Notes: a model not told the origin generated them from the sequence alone. Numbered from the stretch's first letter, positions 1 to 9,633 are shown. The stretch: DNA of 64,000 nt from Rhodocyclaceae bacterium (GCA_028869135.1 JAGWTC010000007.1:1-64000), one strand, 5' to 3'. Numbers and translations are program-made.

Positions 1-927
1 GAACGACACGGTGGTGAAGCTGGCCGGATCCTTGCCGCCGGTGAAGTCGTTGGCGATCTGGAAGGTGTAGGTGCTGTTCTGTGCCAGAGCAGAACCGCTG
101 GCCGTGGAACCGCCTACGACGACCTGGTTGATGGCCGAAGCGGTGACGCCGGTGTTGAGGCGATTGATGGCCGAGGCCACGTCAGCGGCGCTGGAGCCGG
201 AGTTGTACAGCACGTCATAGGTGCCGGTCGCGGTAGTCAGCAGGAATTTGCCTGCGGAATAAGAGCCGGTGGCGATGGCCGAGGTGTTGGCATTGGCACC
301 GGAGGCGTTCAGCAAGGCGTCGCCGTAGCCGCTGGCACCGACCGAGTTGGTCGTGCCGGCCGTCATATCGCCAATACCGCCGGCCTTGTTGGCGGCCAGG
401 CCGCCGATGCGGTAATTGCCGTAAGCATTGACCTGGAAGTTGGCGGAGTTGGCAGTGATGGTCTGGTTGGCGTTGGCGCCGACCTGGAAATTGGCGGTGG
501 TGAAGGTTCCGTCGAGCAGATTCAGGCCGTTGAACTGAGTGCTGGTGGAGATGCGCTGCAGTTCCTGGGTCAGTTGCTGGACTTCAGCGTTCAGCGAGGC
601 ACGGTCGCCGCTGGAGTTGGTGGCGTTGGCCGCCTGAACCGCCAGGGTGCGGATGCGCTGGAGGATGTCGCCGGCGGAAGAGAGTGCGCCTTCAGCGGTC
701 TGGGCCAGCGAGATGCCGTCATTGGCATTGCGGGCGGCCTGGGTCAGGCCGTTGATCTGGCTGGTCATGCGCTGCGAGATGGCGAGGCCGGCGGCATCGT
801 CCTTGGCGCTGTTGATGCGCAGACCGGTGGACAGGCGCTGAATGGCCTGGTTCATTGCGCTTTGCGAACCGTTGAGATTGCGCTGGGCGTTGAGCGAAGC
901 AATGTTGGTGTTGATTACCTGGGCCAT
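1..927 (-). CDS. fliC: flagellin, N-terminal part (C-terminus outside window)
   Basis: Flagellar filament subunit, exported through the flagellar type III apparatus. Reading the minus strand from the ATG at 927 gives [18 protein letters not shown], the typical flagellin D0 start. The conserved D0/D1 segments [20 protein letters not shown] and [19 protein letters not shown] follow, then a Ala/Gly/Thr/Asn-rich variable domain. The frame is open for 309 codons to position 1, so the C-terminal D1/D0 helices lie beyond the window. AGGAG sits 8 bases before the ATG. No clear sigma28 box was found upstream. The call is firm; the exact paralogue is unknown because the 3' end is missing. Confidence 0.96.
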   Translation of the reverse strand, partial: MAQVINTNIASLNAQRNLNGSQSAMNQAIQRLSTGLRINSAKDDAAGLAISQRMTSQINGLTQAARNANDGISLAQTAEGALSSAGDILQRIRTLAVQAANATNSSGDRASLNAEVQQLTQELQRISTSTQFNGLNLLDGTFTTANFQVGANANQTITANSANFQVNAYGNYRIGGLAANKAGGIGDMTAGTTNSVGASGYGDALLNASGANANTSAIATGSYSAGKFLLTTATGTYDVLYNSGSSAADVASAINRLNTGVTASAINQVVVGGSTASGSALAQNSTYTFQIANDFTGGKDPASFTTVSF

Positions 928-1043
928 GGTGGCTCTCCTGTCAAAGTACAGCTACGTTCGCCATCTAGCAGCTAACGTGCCACCCATCGTTTTTCTTTGG
1001 CAGGCGTGGAATAATCGGGGCGGCGCGCCTCCGCCAAGTCCTT

Positions 1044-1087
1044 GCTCCGGCAGCTATTGCCGCTGGACAGGCAATAGCTGCCGGAGC
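1044..1087. repeat. 18-bp perfect stem-loop in the 236-bp flagellin/DHH intergenic region
   Basis: GCTCCGGCAGCTATTGCC (1044-1061) is exactly inverted at 1070-1087 around an 8-base loop. No T-tract follows on either strand, so it is not a classical intrinsic terminator. A smaller GCCGCC/GGCGGC hairpin lies near 1112-1128. The rest of 928-1163 shows no gene. It could be a mobile palindromic (REP-like) unit, a transcript-end structure or a protein site. Confidence 0.8.
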
Positions 1088-1163
1088 GCAGGGCCCGGCC
1101 CGTTTCCCGTTTATCCGCCGCCGTTCCGGCGGCGCCTGAAAGCCCGTTTGTGCCAGCGAACCC

Positions 1164-2126
1164 ATGAAACTGATCGACGTATTCAACGGCGACGCCGACG
1201 GGCTGTGCGCGCTGATGCAGTGGCGGCTGCTCCATCCGGCTGCGGCACGGCTCGTGAGCGGCGTCAAGCGCGACAATGCCTTGCTGCGCAGGATCGACAG
1301 CGGTACCGATGTCGAGCTGTTGGTCCTGGATATCAATTTCGAAAACAATCGTGCCGACGTGGCCCGGCTGCTGGCCGACGGCGCCGTGATCCGCTATTTC
1401 GATCACCACTATCCCGGTGAGCGCATCGAGCATCCATCGCTGACACTAACGGTGGACGAGTCGCCCGAGATATGCACCAGCCTGCTGGTGCATCGGGCCA
1501 TCGGCGGCAGGCAACCGGCCTGGGCCGTGGCCGGCGCGTTCGGAGACAATCTGCCGGACGTGGCTGGCCGGCTTGCCGAAACGGCCGGTTTCGACCACGA
1601 ACGTAGCGCAACCCTGCGCCGTCTCGGTGAGTTGCTCAACTACAACGGCTACGGCAGCGAACTGGCCGATCTGCACTTCGATCCGGTTGTGCTGTACGAA
1701 GCGCTGCGCGAGTACGGCGATCCGTTTGCCTTTGTGGCGGACGCCGAGGCCTATGCGCGTCTGCGCTGTGGTTATGAGGACGACATGGCAAAGGCAAGCG
1801 TCATGCAAGCCGCGACCCGGACCGCAGGTTGCGCCATTTATGTGTTGCCGGATCAGGCCTGGGCGCGCCGCGCGATCGGCGTTTGGGCGAATGCCCTGTC
1901 GCAACAGGATCAGGTCCGCGCGCACCTGGTTTTCTGTCCGGACGGCTGGGGTGGCTATACAGCCAGCGTGCGTGCGCCGCAGCGTCACCCTCGCGGTGCG
2001 GCCGACTTTTGCCGTCAGTTCCCGGGCGGCGGCGGGCGCGCCGCGGCCGGCGGCATCACCGGCCTGAGCGCGGCGGCCATCGATGCGGTCAGCGCCGCCT
2101 TTCTGGCCCGGTTTGCTGTGAATTGA
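1164..2126 (+). CDS. DHH-family phosphoesterase-like protein
   Basis: 320 aa. The N-terminus carries the DHH superfamily motifs in order: FNGDADG (motif I, metal-binding Asp pair), VLDINFENN (motif II), YFDHH (the DHH triad, about residue 88) and GAFGDNL (motif IV). The family hydrolyses phosphodiester or pyrophosphate bonds (RecJ, nano-RNase, PPX1, cyclic-dinucleotide phosphodiesterases) with Mn2+. No RNA-binding DHHA1 domain with a GGGH-type motif is obvious, although the C-terminus is Gly-rich (GGGGRAAAGG). The substrate cannot be inferred. It reads toward gspE 90 bp downstream, and the two may or may not be cotranscribed. No strong ribosome-binding site precedes the ATG. Confidence 0.8.
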   Translation: MKLIDVFNGDADGLCALMQWRLLHPAAARLVSGVKRDNALLRRIDSGTDVELLVLDINFENNRADVARLLADGAVIRYFDHHYPGERIEHPSLTLTVDESPEICTSLLVHRAIGGRQPAWAVAGAFGDNLPDVAGRLAETAGFDHERSATLRRLGELLNYNGYGSELADLHFDPVVLYEALREYGDPFAFVADAEAYARLRCGYEDDMAKASVMQAATRTAGCAIYVLPDQAWARRAIGVWANALSQQDQVRAHLVFCPDGWGGYTASVRAPQRHPRGAADFCRQFPGGGGRAAAGGITGLSAAAIDAVSAAFLARFAVN

Positions 2127-2216
2127 GAGACACTGTCGGCCTCCGGACCGGCGCCAACGCCCAGAATCCGCCGTCGCTCGGCTATATTGTGCGCAATCCG
2201 CCCTGCAAGGTTTGCC

Positions 2217-4034
2217 ATGAGCCCCCATTCCGCCAAAACGGCCAGTCACGCGAGCGCCGGCGCCAAGGATAAAGCCGCCCGCCGCGTTTCCCTCGTCGAA
2301 CTCACCGACGCGCTGCTCGCCGAGCAGTTGATCGAGCACGATGCGGCCGTCCAGTTCAAGCACGAACGCCGCCATTACAAGGGCGCAACCCATCCGCTGG
2401 TGCTGATGGCCGAGCAGCGCTGGAAATCGCTGCAGCCGCCGCACCGCGTGCTGGATCTCGATGCCCTGACACAGTGGATGGCCGGATGGGCCGGGCTCGA
2501 CTATGTGCATATCGACCCGCTCAAGACCAATTTCTCCGCCGTGACCGAGGTCATGAGCAGCGCCTACGCCACGCGCTTCGGCATCCTGCCGGTCGAGGTC
2601 AAGCCGCATGAGGTGGTGATCGCAACGGCCGAGCCCTTCATGCGCGAATGGGAAAAGGAGCTGCAGCCGGTCATTCGCAAGGATATCCGGCTGGTGGTGG
2701 CGAACCCGAACGACATTACGCGCTTCCAGGTCGAGTTCTACAATCTGGCTCGTTCGATCAAGGGTGCGATGAAGTCGGGCGACGGCAATACCGGCGCCAC
2801 CAATTTCGAGCAACTGGTCGAGCTCGGCAACAGCAACCGGCAGTTCGACGCCAACGACCAGCACATCGTGCGCATCGTCGACTGGCTGTGGCAATACGCC
2901 TTCGATCAGCGCGCCAGCGACATTCACGTGGAGCCGCGCCGCGAGCTCGGCATCGTGCGCTTCCGCATCGATGGTGTGCTGCATCAGGTGTACCAGATTC
3001 CCAAGGCCGTGCTGAATGCGATGACGAGCCGCATCAAGATTCTCGGCCGCATGGACGTGGTCGAGAAGCGGCGCCCGCAGGATGGCCGCATCAAGACCAA
3101 GACGCCGGGTGGACAGGAAGTCGAGTTGCGCCTGTCGACGATTCCGACGGCCTTTGGCGAAAAGCTGGTCATGCGCATCTTCGATCCCGAAGTGCTGGTG
3201 CGCGATTTCGCCGACCTCGGCTTCTCGCCCGAGGACAAGAGCCGCTGGGACGGCATGACGGCCAAGCCCAACGGCATCATCCTCGTCACCGGCCCTACCG
3301 GCTCCGGCAAGACGACGACCTTGTACACGACGCTCAAACAGCTGGCGACGGACGAAGTCAATGTCTGCACGCTCGAAGACCCGATTGAAATGGTCGAGAG
3401 CTCGTTCAATCAGGTGCAGGTGCAGGCGGACATTGGCGTGACCTTCGCCGCCGGCGTGCGTGCGCTGATGCGTCAGGATCCGGACATCATCATGGTCGGC
3501 GAAATCCGCGATCTGGAAACCGCCGAAATGGCGATTCAGGCGGCGCTGACGGGCCATCTGGTGCTTTCCACCCTGCATACCAACGATGCCGCTTCGGCCG
3601 TGACGCGCATGCTCGACCTCGGCGTGCCTGCCTATCTGATCAACGCCACAGTGCTCGGAGTGATGGCGCAACGGCTGGTGCGCACCTTGTGCCCGGCCTG
3701 CAAGGCTGCGCATCCGATTCGCCCCGAGGAGGAGGAGGCCTGGAACAACCTCGTCTCGCCGTGGAAAGCCAAGACCCCCGCGCAGATCTACTATCCGGTC
3801 GGCTGCCTCGATTGCCGCATGACCGGCTATCAGGGGCGGGTCGGCCTGTACGAGATTCTGCTGATGACGCCGGACTTCAAGAAACGCCTGGCCGCGCATG
3901 GCGACCTCAACGACCTGCGCGATCAGGCCGTCCGCGAGGGCACCAAGCCCTTGCGCATTTCCGGCGCGATGAAGGTCGCGGCCGGATTGACGACGATAGA
4001 CGAAGTGCTCAAGGTCGCACCGCCGACGCACTGA
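2217..4034 (+). CDS. GspE/PilB-family secretion or pilus assembly ATPase
   Basis: 605 aa from the ATG at 2217, which has AAGG 6 bases upstream; a TTG 30 bases earlier is less likely. The N-terminal part is an MshE/GspE-like N-domain. The motor domain has Walker A GPTGSGKTTTL (about residue 359), the Asp box, Walker B DIIMVGEIRD and the His box HLVLSTLHTND. A C4 zinc module, CPAC and CLDC, follows. The family powers type IV pilus extension or type II secretion as a cytoplasmic hexamer. No pilus or secretion genes flank it here, so the machine it drives is not shown by context. The short pilin near 42.7 kb is a possible client (inference). Confidence 0.9.
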   Translation: MSPHSAKTASHASAGAKDKAARRVSLVELTDALLAEQLIEHDAAVQFKHERRHYKGATHPLVLMAEQRWKSLQPPHRVLDLDALTQWMAGWAGLDYVHIDPLKTNFSAVTEVMSSAYATRFGILPVEVKPHEVVIATAEPFMREWEKELQPVIRKDIRLVVANPNDITRFQVEFYNLARSIKGAMKSGDGNTGATNFEQLVELGNSNRQFDANDQHIVRIVDWLWQYAFDQRASDIHVEPRRELGIVRFRIDGVLHQVYQIPKAVLNAMTSRIKILGRMDVVEKRRPQDGRIKTKTPGGQEVELRLSTIPTAFGEKLVMRIFDPEVLVRDFADLGFSPEDKSRWDGMTAKPNGIILVTGPTGSGKTTTLYTTLKQLATDEVNVCTLEDPIEMVESSFNQVQVQADIGVTFAAGVRALMRQDPDIIMVGEIRDLETAEMAIQAALTGHLVLSTLHTNDAASAVTRMLDLGVPAYLINATVLGVMAQRLVRTLCPACKAAHPIRPEEEEAWNNLVSPWKAKTPAQIYYPVGCLDCRMTGYQGRVGLYEILLMTPDFKKRLAAHGDLNDLRDQAVREGTKPLRISGAMKVAAGLTTIDEVLKVAPPTH

Positions 4035-4044
4035 AGCAGACTGG

Positions 4045-5523
4045 ATGTTTCTCGCCTTCCCCCTGAACGACAAACCCGACTGGCGCCGTCCGCCTGTTTT
4101 CACGCTGCTCATCATCCTCATCAACTGCATTGTCTTCTTCGGCCCTCAACGCGCCGATGAGACGCGCGAGGAGAAAGCCGCGGGTTTCTATCAGAAGTCC
4201 GATTTACCGGCGTTCGAAATGCCGCGCTACCTGGAGGCTCTGCAGCAGCGTTCCGGCGCCGAGAACCGGAAGATTGCGCATCAGGTCGAACGCATGCTGG
4301 CGGCAGAGGCCTATGTGCACATCTTGCCGCTGATGGAAAATGACGCCGCCTTCATGGCCGAACTCAGGCGCCGTCGCGACGCCGACCCCGCCGCCGAAAT
4401 CTGGCGCGCGCAACGGCGCAAGTACGATGCCCTGCGCGGCGAGCGCTTTACCGGAAACTGGATGTTCACGCCCGCCGAGCAGCGCTGGGAAACGCTGTTC
4501 ACGTCGATCTTCCTGCATGGCAGCGTCGGCCACCTGATCGGCAACATGATCTTCCTGTTCGCGTTCGGCTACACGGTGGAGCTGACGCTCGGCGCCTTCC
4601 GCTTCGTGAGCTTCTATCTGCTTGCTGGCATCGGCGGAGGGCTGCTGCAACTGGCGACGAGCTGGGGCTCGCCGATCGGCTGCCTCGGCGCCTCGGGGGC
4701 GATCTCCGGTTTGATGGCCATGTATGCCTGCCTGTATGGTCGTCGCAGCATCCGCTTTTTCTATCAACTCTTTTTCTATTTCGACCATGTGCGTGCGCCG
4801 GCCTGGATACTCGTGCCGGCCTGGCTGGCGAACGAGCTCATTCAGTTTGTCGTGTTCAAGGATTCGGGCATCGGCTACATGGCCCATGCCGGCGGGCTTC
4901 TGACCGGCACAGCCTTGATCCTGCTGTACAAACGCACGCATGCCGGTGCGACGGTGCCGGATTCCGGTGCCGCCGCAATCGCCGACTCCTTTCCCGCCGA
5001 TCTCGCGCGTGCCGGGAAGTTGCTCGAACAACTAAAGCTCGACGATGCGCGGCAGGCCTATGCCGGCTTGTGTCGGCGCCGGCCGCACGATCTTGCCTTG
5101 CTGACGACGTATGCGGGGCTGGCGAAGCTGGTGCCGGCGAGCGAGGATTTCCACCACAGTGCCGCGCTGATCTTCGCCTTCAATGCCGTGACTGAGGAGG
5201 AGGTCGGCTTCGTGCGCGATACCTGGGCCCGCTATCTGAAGGATGCCCTGCCGCGGCCGCGGCTTGATGAAGCGCAGTTGCTTCGGCTCGGTATGCTGTT
5301 TGTGCGCCACGGCTTGCTGGCCGACGCCATGTCGATCGAAACGATGATGCTTCGCCTCGCGCCCCACGCGGCAGGACTGGCCTCCTTGCGTCTGGCGCTG
5401 GTCGGCGCGCTGCTCAAGCAGAATCGGCGCAGCGAGGCGGCCGCCTTGGCGCAGGCCTTGCAGGCGCAGATGCCCGAAGGCGTCGAGGCGCGTCTGGCCG
5501 TGGAACTGCTGACCAACGGCTAG
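4045..5523 (+). CDS. rhomboid-family intramembrane serine protease with C-terminal helical repeats
   Basis: 492 aa, starting 11 bases after the ATPase stop. Rhomboid signatures are present: HGSVGHLIGNM (the HxxxN helix), the catalytic Ser in GASG (Ser217) and the partner His in YMAHAGG (His281), embedded in about six hydrophobic helices. A loop of about 90 mostly charged residues follows the first membrane helix. The last 180 residues are cytosolic and TPR-like (AGKLLEQLKLDDARQAYAGL). Rhomboids cut single-pass membrane proteins within the bilayer. The linkage to a pilus-type ATPase is suggestive, but the substrate is unknown. Confidence 0.88.
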   Translation: MFLAFPLNDKPDWRRPPVFTLLIILINCIVFFGPQRADETREEKAAGFYQKSDLPAFEMPRYLEALQQRSGAENRKIAHQVERMLAAEAYVHILPLMENDAAFMAELRRRRDADPAAEIWRAQRRKYDALRGERFTGNWMFTPAEQRWETLFTSIFLHGSVGHLIGNMIFLFAFGYTVELTLGAFRFVSFYLLAGIGGGLLQLATSWGSPIGCLGASGAISGLMAMYACLYGRRSIRFFYQLFFYFDHVRAPAWILVPAWLANELIQFVVFKDSGIGYMAHAGGLLTGTALILLYKRTHAGATVPDSGAAAIADSFPADLARAGKLLEQLKLDDARQAYAGLCRRRPHDLALLTTYAGLAKLVPASEDFHHSAALIFAFNAVTEEEVGFVRDTWARYLKDALPRPRLDEAQLLRLGMLFVRHGLLADAMSIETMMLRLAPHAAGLASLRLALVGALLKQNRRSEAAALAQALQAQMPEGVEARLAVELLTNG

Positions 5524-5534
5524 AACGGCTAGGG

Positions 5535-6848
5535 TCAGGCTGGTGCTCGTCCGGCCTCGCCGGCCGTCATGCGCCTCAATACTTCGAGGTACTGGCGTGC
5601 ATCCCCGGCGAGCGGATGTTCCGGGAAACGTGCCAGCAGGACTTCGAGAATCCGGAGTGCGGTGCTGTTCTGGCGGAACTGTTCGCTGATCAACTGGGCC
5701 GAGAAGTAATACACGCCCGGAATGTCGGCATGTCCGGGGAAGCGCTTGTCGAAGCCGCGTACCAGCACCAGCGCGAGCGCGTAATCGCGCTGCCGGCTGG
5801 CCAGCTTGGCCAGGGGCAGAATGTGTTCCGCGGCGAGCGCGGCGGGATCTGTGTAGAACTCCTTGTACAGGCCGAGCGCGCGTTCCGCATCGCCCTGGCT
5901 CAGACACAGGCCGAATAGCCGCTCGCCCTGTTGCCGCGCTTTTTCCGGCTGTCCGCCGGTCCTGAGCAAGGTGAGCAGGCGTTCCTGCACGACGATGCTT
6001 TGCGGCGCTTCGCGCGACGCATTGCGCGCAATCGTGATGGCCTCGTCGATCTGCCCGGCGGCGAGGCGGGCGGCGATCATCGCTTCGACGCTGTCGCTTT
6101 CTGCCGCGGTGTCGTCCTCGTCCTCGAAGTGCACCATGGCCGGAAGGCCGAGTTCATTGTGATACTGGTACATGACGTAACCCGTCATGTAGAACATGAT
6201 CAGATTGAAGTACAGACAGACGAAGTTGATGGAAGGCAGCAACGCTTTCTTGCCGATCAGTGGCAGCAACATGCTGAAGGCGATCGGCGCGCCCATCAAC
6301 AGCATGAACAGGAAAAAGCACAGGGCCAGATATGGCCAGCCGATGGCGCGCATATAGCCGATCCAGGTGCCGGGATTGAGGCTGCTGGAGAGGCTGTTGC
6401 TGGCACTGAGCTGCATGATGATGGCCGGCGTGGCGACGACGAAGAACAGATTGGCGAACCAGCCCAGCGTTTCGCTGAACGCTTCGAGAAAGCCGATCGC
6501 GACGCCCCAGATCATGAACAGGCCGATCATCTTCCAGGGCAGATTGACGCGATCCGGATCGCTTTCGAAGCTGGCCTGCTGCTCCTCCACCGTAATGCGC
6601 CCGTAGGAGGTCAGATCCATGACGCGAAAGGCATGTCGCAGCGCGGTGATCCAGATGATGGCCTCGGCCAGCAAGATGTCCACGGGCGACATTACCGGCA
6701 ACACGAAGGCCAGCAGGCTGCCCAGCGAAAGGGCGCCGAGAACAAAGAGATTGGCCGGCCGCAGCGGGAACAGGAAGAATTGCGGAAGTCGGTCCCAGAA
6801 GGGAACGATATGCGGCTTGCGGGCCGTCTGTAGCGCTGCCTGATTCAT
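5535..6848 (-). CDS. polytopic membrane protein with C-terminal TPR-like region, function unknown
   Basis: 437 aa, convergent with the rhomboid gene (11-bp gap). About six hydrophobic segments fill residues 25-235 (for example LFVLGALSLGSLLAFVLPV and YLALCFFLFMLLMGAPIAF). An acidic linker follows (FEDEDDTAAESDS), then roughly 190 helical residues with repeat-like spacing (RLAAGQIDEAITIARNA, LGLYKEFYTDPAALAAEHIL). The plan, membrane module plus soluble tetratricopeptide tail, parallels the adjacent rhomboid, but no catalytic motif is visible. I do not recognise the family. Confidence 0.75.
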   Translation of the reverse strand: MNQAALQTARKPHIVPFWDRLPQFFLFPLRPANLFVLGALSLGSLLAFVLPVMSPVDILLAEAIIWITALRHAFRVMDLTSYGRITVEEQQASFESDPDRVNLPWKMIGLFMIWGVAIGFLEAFSETLGWFANLFFVVATPAIIMQLSASNSLSSSLNPGTWIGYMRAIGWPYLALCFFLFMLLMGAPIAFSMLLPLIGKKALLPSINFVCLYFNLIMFYMTGYVMYQYHNELGLPAMVHFEDEDDTAAESDSVEAMIAARLAAGQIDEAITIARNASREAPQSIVVQERLLTLLRTGGQPEKARQQGERLFGLCLSQGDAERALGLYKEFYTDPAALAAEHILPLAKLASRQRDYALALVLVRGFDKRFPGHADIPGVYYFSAQLISEQFRQNSTALRILEVLLARFPEHPLAGDARQYLEVLRRMTAGEAGRAPA

Positions 6849-7085
6849 TCCCTCCCCTTTTCGGCTGACCGTCTGTCGCGGAGTTCAGGATCGTTCCACC
6901 GCGGTCTTTGTGCCGACTACGTTATCGCTTGCAAAGGAATTCTAACCGCAGTCAATTCAAAGCCAAACCCGTTTTTATCATTTTTAAAAAATGATCCGCT
7001 CTTGCGGGCGGCGCTGAAGTGGCGCTGGAGCGCCGGAACGGGGAGGGCCAGTTCCGTTCGACCCGGCGAAGTGTCGGGGTGAGCG
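6849..7085. other. intergenic region with A/T palindrome
   Basis: No gene seen. ATCATTTTTAAAAAATGAT (6977-6995) is a near-perfect 19-base palindrome. On the minus strand it follows a short CCGC/GCGG stem, so it may end transcripts of the DUF1841 gene. The promoter of the 5535-6848 gene should lie between 6849 and about 6970. Confidence 0.5.
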
Positions 7086-7514
7086 TCAGAGCTTCATTCG
7101 CACGCATTCGACATAAGCGGCGCTGTCCGGCGGCAGACCTTCGCGCTGGGCCTTCCACATGGTTTCGCCGAGGCAGTCGAGGACGTCGTGAAAGGCGTCG
7201 TGCTGGTTGCCATGCTTGTCGCAGAGCTTGGTGAATGCGTCCCGCAGTCCCGGCGGCTGGTCGATCTGCAACTGCTCGTAGATGGCGAGATGCATCGACA
7301 GATGCAGGAAGGGATTGGTTTCGCCGTCCGCCGGCGTCCATTCACGCGTCAGCGCATCCGGCGCCTCAAGCAGCGCATGGTATTCAGGATGCCACTTCAC
7401 GAAGGTCGACGCCTGCATCTCCAGCGGCGTTTGCGGCAGGCCCTCGCGTTCCTTGCGCCAGGCATCGATGAAGAAGGTGCGAACCTGGTCGCGGGTCGGA
7501 TTGAAGAGGCTCAT
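7086..7514 (-). CDS. DUF1841 family protein
   Basis: 142 aa. The start MSLFNPTRDQVRTFF, the central TNPFLHLSMHLAIYEQ and the HDAFHDVLDCLGE segment with several conserved His residues are typical of the DUF1841 family of beta/gammaproteobacteria, which has no established function. It lies 6 bp downstream of nth on the same strand, so the two probably share a transcript. The His-rich helices could bind a metal, but that is a guess. The length matches the family. Confidence 0.88.
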   Translation of the reverse strand: MSLFNPTRDQVRTFFIDAWRKEREGLPQTPLEMQASTFVKWHPEYHALLEAPDALTREWTPADGETNPFLHLSMHLAIYEQLQIDQPPGLRDAFTKLCDKHGNQHDAFHDVLDCLGETMWKAQREGLPPDSAAYVECVRMKL

Positions 7515-7520
7515 TGGATT

Positions 7521-8159
7521 TCAGTGTTCCAGGTTTTTCTCTTTAAATTCGCACAGGTCGTTAATGACGCAGCGGAAGCATTCCGGCGTACGCGCCTTGC
7601 AGACATATCGGCCGTGCAGAATCATCAAATGATGCGCATCGACGATGAAGTCCTTGGGGACGACCTTGACCAGTTTGTCTTCGACGGCGCGGACATCCTT
7701 GCCGGGCGCGATCTTGGTCCGGTTGGCGAAGCGAAAGATGTGCGTATCGACGGCGATGGTCGGGTGGCCGAAGATGGTGTTGAGGATGACATTCGCGGTC
7801 TTGCGGCCGACGCCCGGCAGCGCCTCGAGCGCTTCGCGATCATCCGGCACTTCGCTGCCGTGCCGTTCGATTAGCAACTGAGACAGCGCCAGCACGTTCT
7901 TGGCCTTGGTACGGAACAGGCCGATGGTCTTCACTGCGTCGGTGATGCCGTCGAGTCCCAGCTTCACCATTTTCTCCGGCGTCGGCGCTTTCTTGAACAG
8001 CGGGCGCGTGGCGATATTCACGCCCTTGTCCGTGGCTTGCGCCGAGAGGACGACGGCGACCAGCAACTGGTAGGGCGTCTCGTATTCCAGCTCGGTTTGC
8101 GGCTTGGGAATGGCCTTGGCGAGGCGCTTGAATATCTCGTGACGTATTTGCGGGTTCAT
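7521..8159 (-). CDS. nth: endonuclease III (DNA glycosylase/AP lyase)
   Basis: 212 aa. Base-excision repair enzyme removing oxidised pyrimidines and nicking the abasic site. The helix-hairpin-helix LPGVGRKTANVI contains the catalytic Lys, and AVDTHIFR contains the catalytic Asp. The C-terminal [4Fe-4S] ligands are spaced C-x6-C-x2-C-x5-C (CKARTPECFRCVINDLC). The length is as in E. coli Nth (211). An rnfB-like gene lies upstream on the same strand (74-bp gap); nth-rnf linkage is common in proteobacteria. Confidence 0.97.
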   Translation of the reverse strand: MNPQIRHEIFKRLAKAIPKPQTELEYETPYQLLVAVVLSAQATDKGVNIATRPLFKKAPTPEKMVKLGLDGITDAVKTIGLFRTKAKNVLALSQLLIERHGSEVPDDREALEALPGVGRKTANVILNTIFGHPTIAVDTHIFRFANRTKIAPGKDVRAVEDKLVKVVPKDFIVDAHHLMILHGRYVCKARTPECFRCVINDLCEFKEKNLEH

Positions 8160-8233
8160 CGGTGTCTGGTTTCCCTGGTGGTACGCGGCAGCGCACCGGG
8201 TTCTGCCAGGAGTGCTCGGCGTAAGGGGTGCGC

Positions 8234-9049
8234 TCAGTCGTTGTTCTCTTTGGCGCGCCGCGCCTCTATGGCCGCGATTTTCGCCTTGGTGGCGTCGTTC
8301 AGGGCTTCTGTATTCTGCGGCTTGATGGCCTCGCGCTGCTGGCGTGCACGCTCCATGGCCGCGGCGATCAGCGCGCGCTTGGCATCCAGCGGCATCAGGC
8401 CGGCCTGAGATGTTGCCGTCGATGCAGGGGCGGGCGGTTCGGCGACGCCGGCGTCAGCCGGCGAGGTCGGCGCTTTAGCGCCGGCGGTTTTCTGTTGTTT
8501 TTCCCATTTGTCGCGTTCCAGGCGGAACAGGTGGAGGTCATGCTGTTCGCGCCATTGGTCGGCCCGGTCGCGCGCCAGCTCCTCGGCGGGGACGGGCTGC
8601 ATGCTGATGCAGTCGACCGGGCAGGGCGCGACGCAAAGCTCGCAGCCGCTGCAGAGGTCGGCGACGATGGTATGCATCTGCTTGGCTGCACCGACGATGG
8701 CGTCGACCGGGCAGGCCTGGATGCAGAGCGTGCAGCCGATGCAGACAGGTTCGTCGATGAAGGCCACCGTGCGCGGCTGCTCGATGCCGTGCGTGGTGTC
8801 GAGCGGCTTGTATTCGCGCTGCAGCAAGTCGGCCAGCACATGAATGCCGTGATCGCCGCCGGGCGGGCACTGGTTGATGCCGGCTTCGCCTTTGGCGATC
8901 GCCGCAGCATAGGGGCGGCAGCCGTCGTAGCCGCATTTGGTGCATTGGGTTTGCGGCAGGACGGCGTCGATTTTCGCGATCAGGCGCTCTTCTTCGGTTT
9001 GAGGCACGGGCTGAAGGCGAAACACGGGATAGGTGTTGCTACTGCTCAT
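8234..9049 (-). CDS. rsxB: RnfB/RsxB-like iron-sulfur electron transport protein
   Basis: 271 aa from the ATG at 9049; a TTG further upstream would add 19 unconvincing residues. An N-terminal cluster-binding motif ([13 protein letters not shown] ... CPPGG) is followed by two ferredoxin motifs, [14 protein letters not shown] and [15 protein letters not shown], each C-x2-C-x2-C-x3-C. The C-terminal third is charged and helical. It lacks the N-terminal membrane helix of canonical RnfB, as in other betaproteobacterial versions. No rnfACDGE genes are nearby, so membership in a full Rnf/Rsx complex is not shown. Confidence 0.88.
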   Translation of the reverse strand: MSSSNTYPVFRLQPVPQTEEERLIAKIDAVLPQTQCTKCGYDGCRPYAAAIAKGEAGINQCPPGGDHGIHVLADLLQREYKPLDTTHGIEQPRTVAFIDEPVCIGCTLCIQACPVDAIVGAAKQMHTIVADLCSGCELCVAPCPVDCISMQPVPAEELARDRADQWREQHDLHLFRLERDKWEKQQKTAGAKAPTSPADAGVAEPPAPASTATSQAGLMPLDAKRALIAAAMERARQQREAIKPQNTEALNDATKAKIAAIEARRAKENND

Positions 9050-9126
9050 CGAGGGGATCGCGTTATTGTTGGCGCTCTGTGGCGATATCCGCCAATTCTC
9101 CGCCAAATCGACCCCGGATGGGGGTT

Positions 9127-9633
9127 TTAAAAGGCTGATCTGCCGGCGCGCAGGGACTTGGTCAGCGCGACCAGCGACAGGACCAACAGTCCGCTGAATG
9201 CCAGCAGAGACCAGTCGGCAATGGCCAGTCCCAGGAATTTCCAGCCGGCTTCCGAGCAGAGGCCGGTGGCATTAAAGAGCGCAGGGACTTTCTCTCCGGC
9301 CCAATAGACGAACTCTTCCCACCAGGGCGCATTGGCCGTGCAGCTGACGTCGGTGGCGAAACGCTGCAGCCAGACCTGATAACCGGCGATGAAGGCGCCG
9401 GTGCCCGCCAGTGCAACGTTCAGCAAGGCAGGCAACGCCTTGCTGCGCTTGCCGGGAAGCATCAAGCCAATCAAGGCAAGCAGCGCCAGCGCCAGATAGA
9501 CCATGCGCTGCAGGATGCACAAGGGGCAGGCGGCAAGGTTCAAGGTCTTGGCCAGGTAAAGACCGCCACCGACCAGTCCCGTTCCAGCCACGAAGGTGAG
9601 CGCGAAAATCAGCTTGGGCGTGAGCTTTTTCAT
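9127..9633 (-). CDS. dsbB: disulfide bond formation protein B
   Basis: 168 aa from MKKLTPK; an in-frame start 9 bases upstream is possible. Inner-membrane oxidase that passes electrons from DsbA to quinone. Four hydrophobic helices are visible. The first periplasmic loop has the CPLC pair and the second has a Cys in DVSCTAN and one in TGLCSEAG, the two redox pairs expected for DsbB. Length and Cys topology fit the family. No dsbA is in the window. It is downstream of cysN but separated by two hairpins, so probably not part of the cys operon. Confidence 0.93.
   Translation of the reverse strand: MKKLTPKLIFALTFVAGTGLVGGGLYLAKTLNLAACPLCILQRMVYLALALLALIGLMLPGKRSKALPALLNVALAGTGAFIAGYQVWLQRFATDVSCTANAPWWEEFVYWAGEKVPALFNATGLCSEAGWKFLGLAIADWSLLAFSGLLVLSLVALTKSLRAGRSAF

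Noticed and set aside
1446-4130. 894-aa open frame on the minus strand
   Set aside because: It lies opposite the well-supported DHH and GspE genes, is rich in His/Arg/Gln/Asp as expected for a high-GC antisense shadow, and has no recognisable domain.
8234-9106. start of the RnfB-like gene at TTG 9106
   Set aside because: The added 19 residues are not family-like; ATG 9049 begins where RsxB homologues begin.
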